Positions 6,277 through 6,538 of a stretch of 6,538 bases of DNA are shown here, in pieces. Origin of the DNA: Prolixibacteraceae bacterium (GTDB lineage: Bacteria > Bacteroidota > Bacteroidia > Bacteroidales > Prolixibacteraceae); NCBI GenBank assembly GCA_003450125.1, contig DMFR01000313.1, forward strand, positions 691-7,228. The letters run 5' to 3'. How positions within the stretch are numbered: position 1 is the first letter of the stretch; each line of letters begins with the position of its first letter. A program made the translations under genes and the position numbers. The notes under the pieces are model-generated. The model made no database searches, was not told the origin of the DNA, and saw only the letters and a list, made by a program, of their open reading frames with translations.

Positions 6277-6420
6277 AAATGCTGTAACATCCCCATGGTG
6301 CATGGATCCTTTTTGCACCGCGATACCTTTCCCCTGATTTAAGTCAATGAATTCTACATGGGCCAATGCGTCCATCTTTTCCCAAAACATAGAGTGTATC
6401 CCTTGTTTTATCTGAATCAT
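6208..6420 (-). CDS. Possible antisense-strand ORF, unrecognised; perhaps the N-terminus of a broken gene
   Basis: A 70-codon ORF starts at ATG 6420 and stops at TGA 6208-6210, overlapping the last 69 bases of the TPR gene. Its first 48 or so codons lie outside that gene and read like ordinary protein: MIQIKQGIHSMFWEKMD, then HVEFIDLNQGKGIAVQKG and HHGDVTAF. Its last 22 or so codons are simply the reverse of the TPR gene. Base composition changes at its start codon, from mixed inside to AT-rich upstream, and a dyad and phased repeats lie upstream. That pattern suits a true gene start whose 3' part was lost at a junction. I recognise no family. It may equally be a chance ORF. Confidence 0.3.
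   Translation of the reverse strand: MIQIKQGIHSMFWEKMDALAHVEFIDLNQGKGIAVQKGSMHHGDVTAFSLASAAGLENLIDMILCGDIIV
6256..6270 (+). other. GC-rich hairpin at the end of the TPR gene
   Basis: GCCAGC (6256-6261) and GCTGGC (6265-6270) form a perfect 6-bp stem with a GGC loop, within the codons for the final Ala-Ser-Gly-Ala-Gly and four bases before the TGA. No T-run follows on the plus strand (GAGTGAAAATG), so it is not a standard intrinsic terminator. It sits where the gene departs from its family, so it could mark a recombination or assembly junction. Confidence 0.35.
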
Positions 6421-6429
6421 TATAGATCA

Positions 6430-6455
6430 ATATTGAGCCCATATTCGCTCAATAT
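6430..6455. promoter_or_regulatory. 9-bp palindrome upstream of the minus-strand ORF
   Basis: ATATTGAGC (6430-6438) and GCTCAATAT (6447-6455) are perfect inverted repeats separated by eight bases (CCATATTC). The site starts ten bases before the ATG of the minus-strand ORF at 6420. Position and symmetry fit an operator for a dimeric regulator. As RNA it would be a stem-loop without a T-tract, so a terminator for the TPR gene 150 bases away is less likely. Confidence 0.45.
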
Positions 6456-6476
6456 ACCCTCCATACAAAGTCAATG

Positions 6477-6520
6477 GTAAACAGGTTCAAAATAGGGTGT
6501 AAATAGTTTGTAAACAGGTT
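6477..6520. repeat. Four imperfect 11-bp direct repeats, consensus GTAAAYAGGTT
   Basis: Four head-to-tail units are seen at 6477, 6488, 6499 and 6510: GTAAACAGGTT, CAAAATAGGGT, GTAAATAGTTT and GTAAACAGGTT. The first and fourth are identical and share two more bases (CA), making a 13-bp exact repeat 33 bases apart. Unit 3 differs from the consensus at one position, unit 2 at three. Eleven bases is one helical turn, so bound proteins would line up on one face, as OmpR/PhoB-family regulators do on direct repeats and initiators do on iterons. They lie 57-100 bases upstream of the minus-strand ORF and close to the window's right edge, so the controlled gene may also lie outside. Confidence 0.55.
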
Positions 6521-6529
6521 CAGGAACCT
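6516..6529. promoter_or_regulatory. Short dyad AGGTTC-AG-GAACCT overlapping the last repeat
   Basis: AGGTTC (6516-6521) and GAACCT (6524-6529) are perfect inverted repeats with a two-base centre. The left arm is shared with the fourth 11-bp unit. It could be an inverted terminal copy of the repeat's AGGTT core, giving a compound regulator site, or be coincidental. Confidence 0.35.
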
Positions 6530-6538
6530 ATTAAGAAC

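Noticed and set aside
6297..6319. Inverted repeat GGTGCA / TGCACC after the TPR gene, considered as its terminator
   Set aside because: Only six pairs with an 11-base loop, the four-T run is inside the loop and no T-tract follows the stem.
6477..6522. Possible start of a CRISPR array, from the 13-bp exact repeats 33 bases apart
   Set aside because: The repeat is too short, the intervening 20 bases hold further degenerate copies of the same unit rather than a unique spacer, and no cas gene is seen.

Overview
The window looks like chromosomal DNA from a member of the Bacteroidota, probably close to the Bacteroidales. The reasons are an RprY-like response regulator, an SPYSRFG-type outer membrane protein paired with a periplasmic TPR protein directly after coaX, almost no Shine-Dalgarno sequences before the main genes, and promoter-like sites of the TAnnTTTG type that this phylum uses. 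Most of the content is ordinary housekeeping. No CRISPR array, transposase, tRNA or rRNA was seen.

Layout. The 3' part of an OmpR/PhoB-family response regulator (1-393, +) runs in from the left edge. It converges, with a 4-base gap, on a small SnoaL/NTF2-like protein (398-826, -). A divergent intergenic region of about 230 bases follows. It holds a strong AT-rich dyad (925-951), a 31-codon ORF behind an unusually good Shine-Dalgarno (993-1088) and a perfect TAnnTTTG element (1028-1035). Next comes a tight co-directional run: nadB (L-aspartate oxidase), nadC (quinolinate phosphoribosyltransferase), coaX (type III pantothenate kinase, TTG start), an outer membrane beta-barrel protein overlapping coaX by 17 bases, and a secreted TPR protein. 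A second promoter, inside the end of coaX (4143-4173), probably gives the two envelope genes their own transcription.

How the genes work together. NadB makes iminoaspartate, and NadC turns quinolinate into nicotinate mononucleotide. NadA, which links these two steps, is not in the window and must be encoded elsewhere. CoaX starts coenzyme A synthesis, so the first half of the run is a cofactor operon. The outer membrane and TPR genes are a conserved Bacteroidota pair of unknown function. They normally lead on to envelope genes such as lptC, but that continuation is absent here.

The most unusual part is the right end. The TPR protein stops at 256 residues, at a point where I recall its relatives continuing, and the DNA after it is unrelated to that continuation. 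An opposite-strand ORF (6208-6420) starts exactly where the sequence turns AT-rich. Upstream of that start lie a 9-bp palindrome (6430-6455) and a run of four imperfect 11-bp direct repeats (6477-6520), spaced one helical turn apart and ending in a further 6-bp dyad (6516-6529). This looks like a regulatory region next to a rearrangement or assembly junction near 6256-6276.
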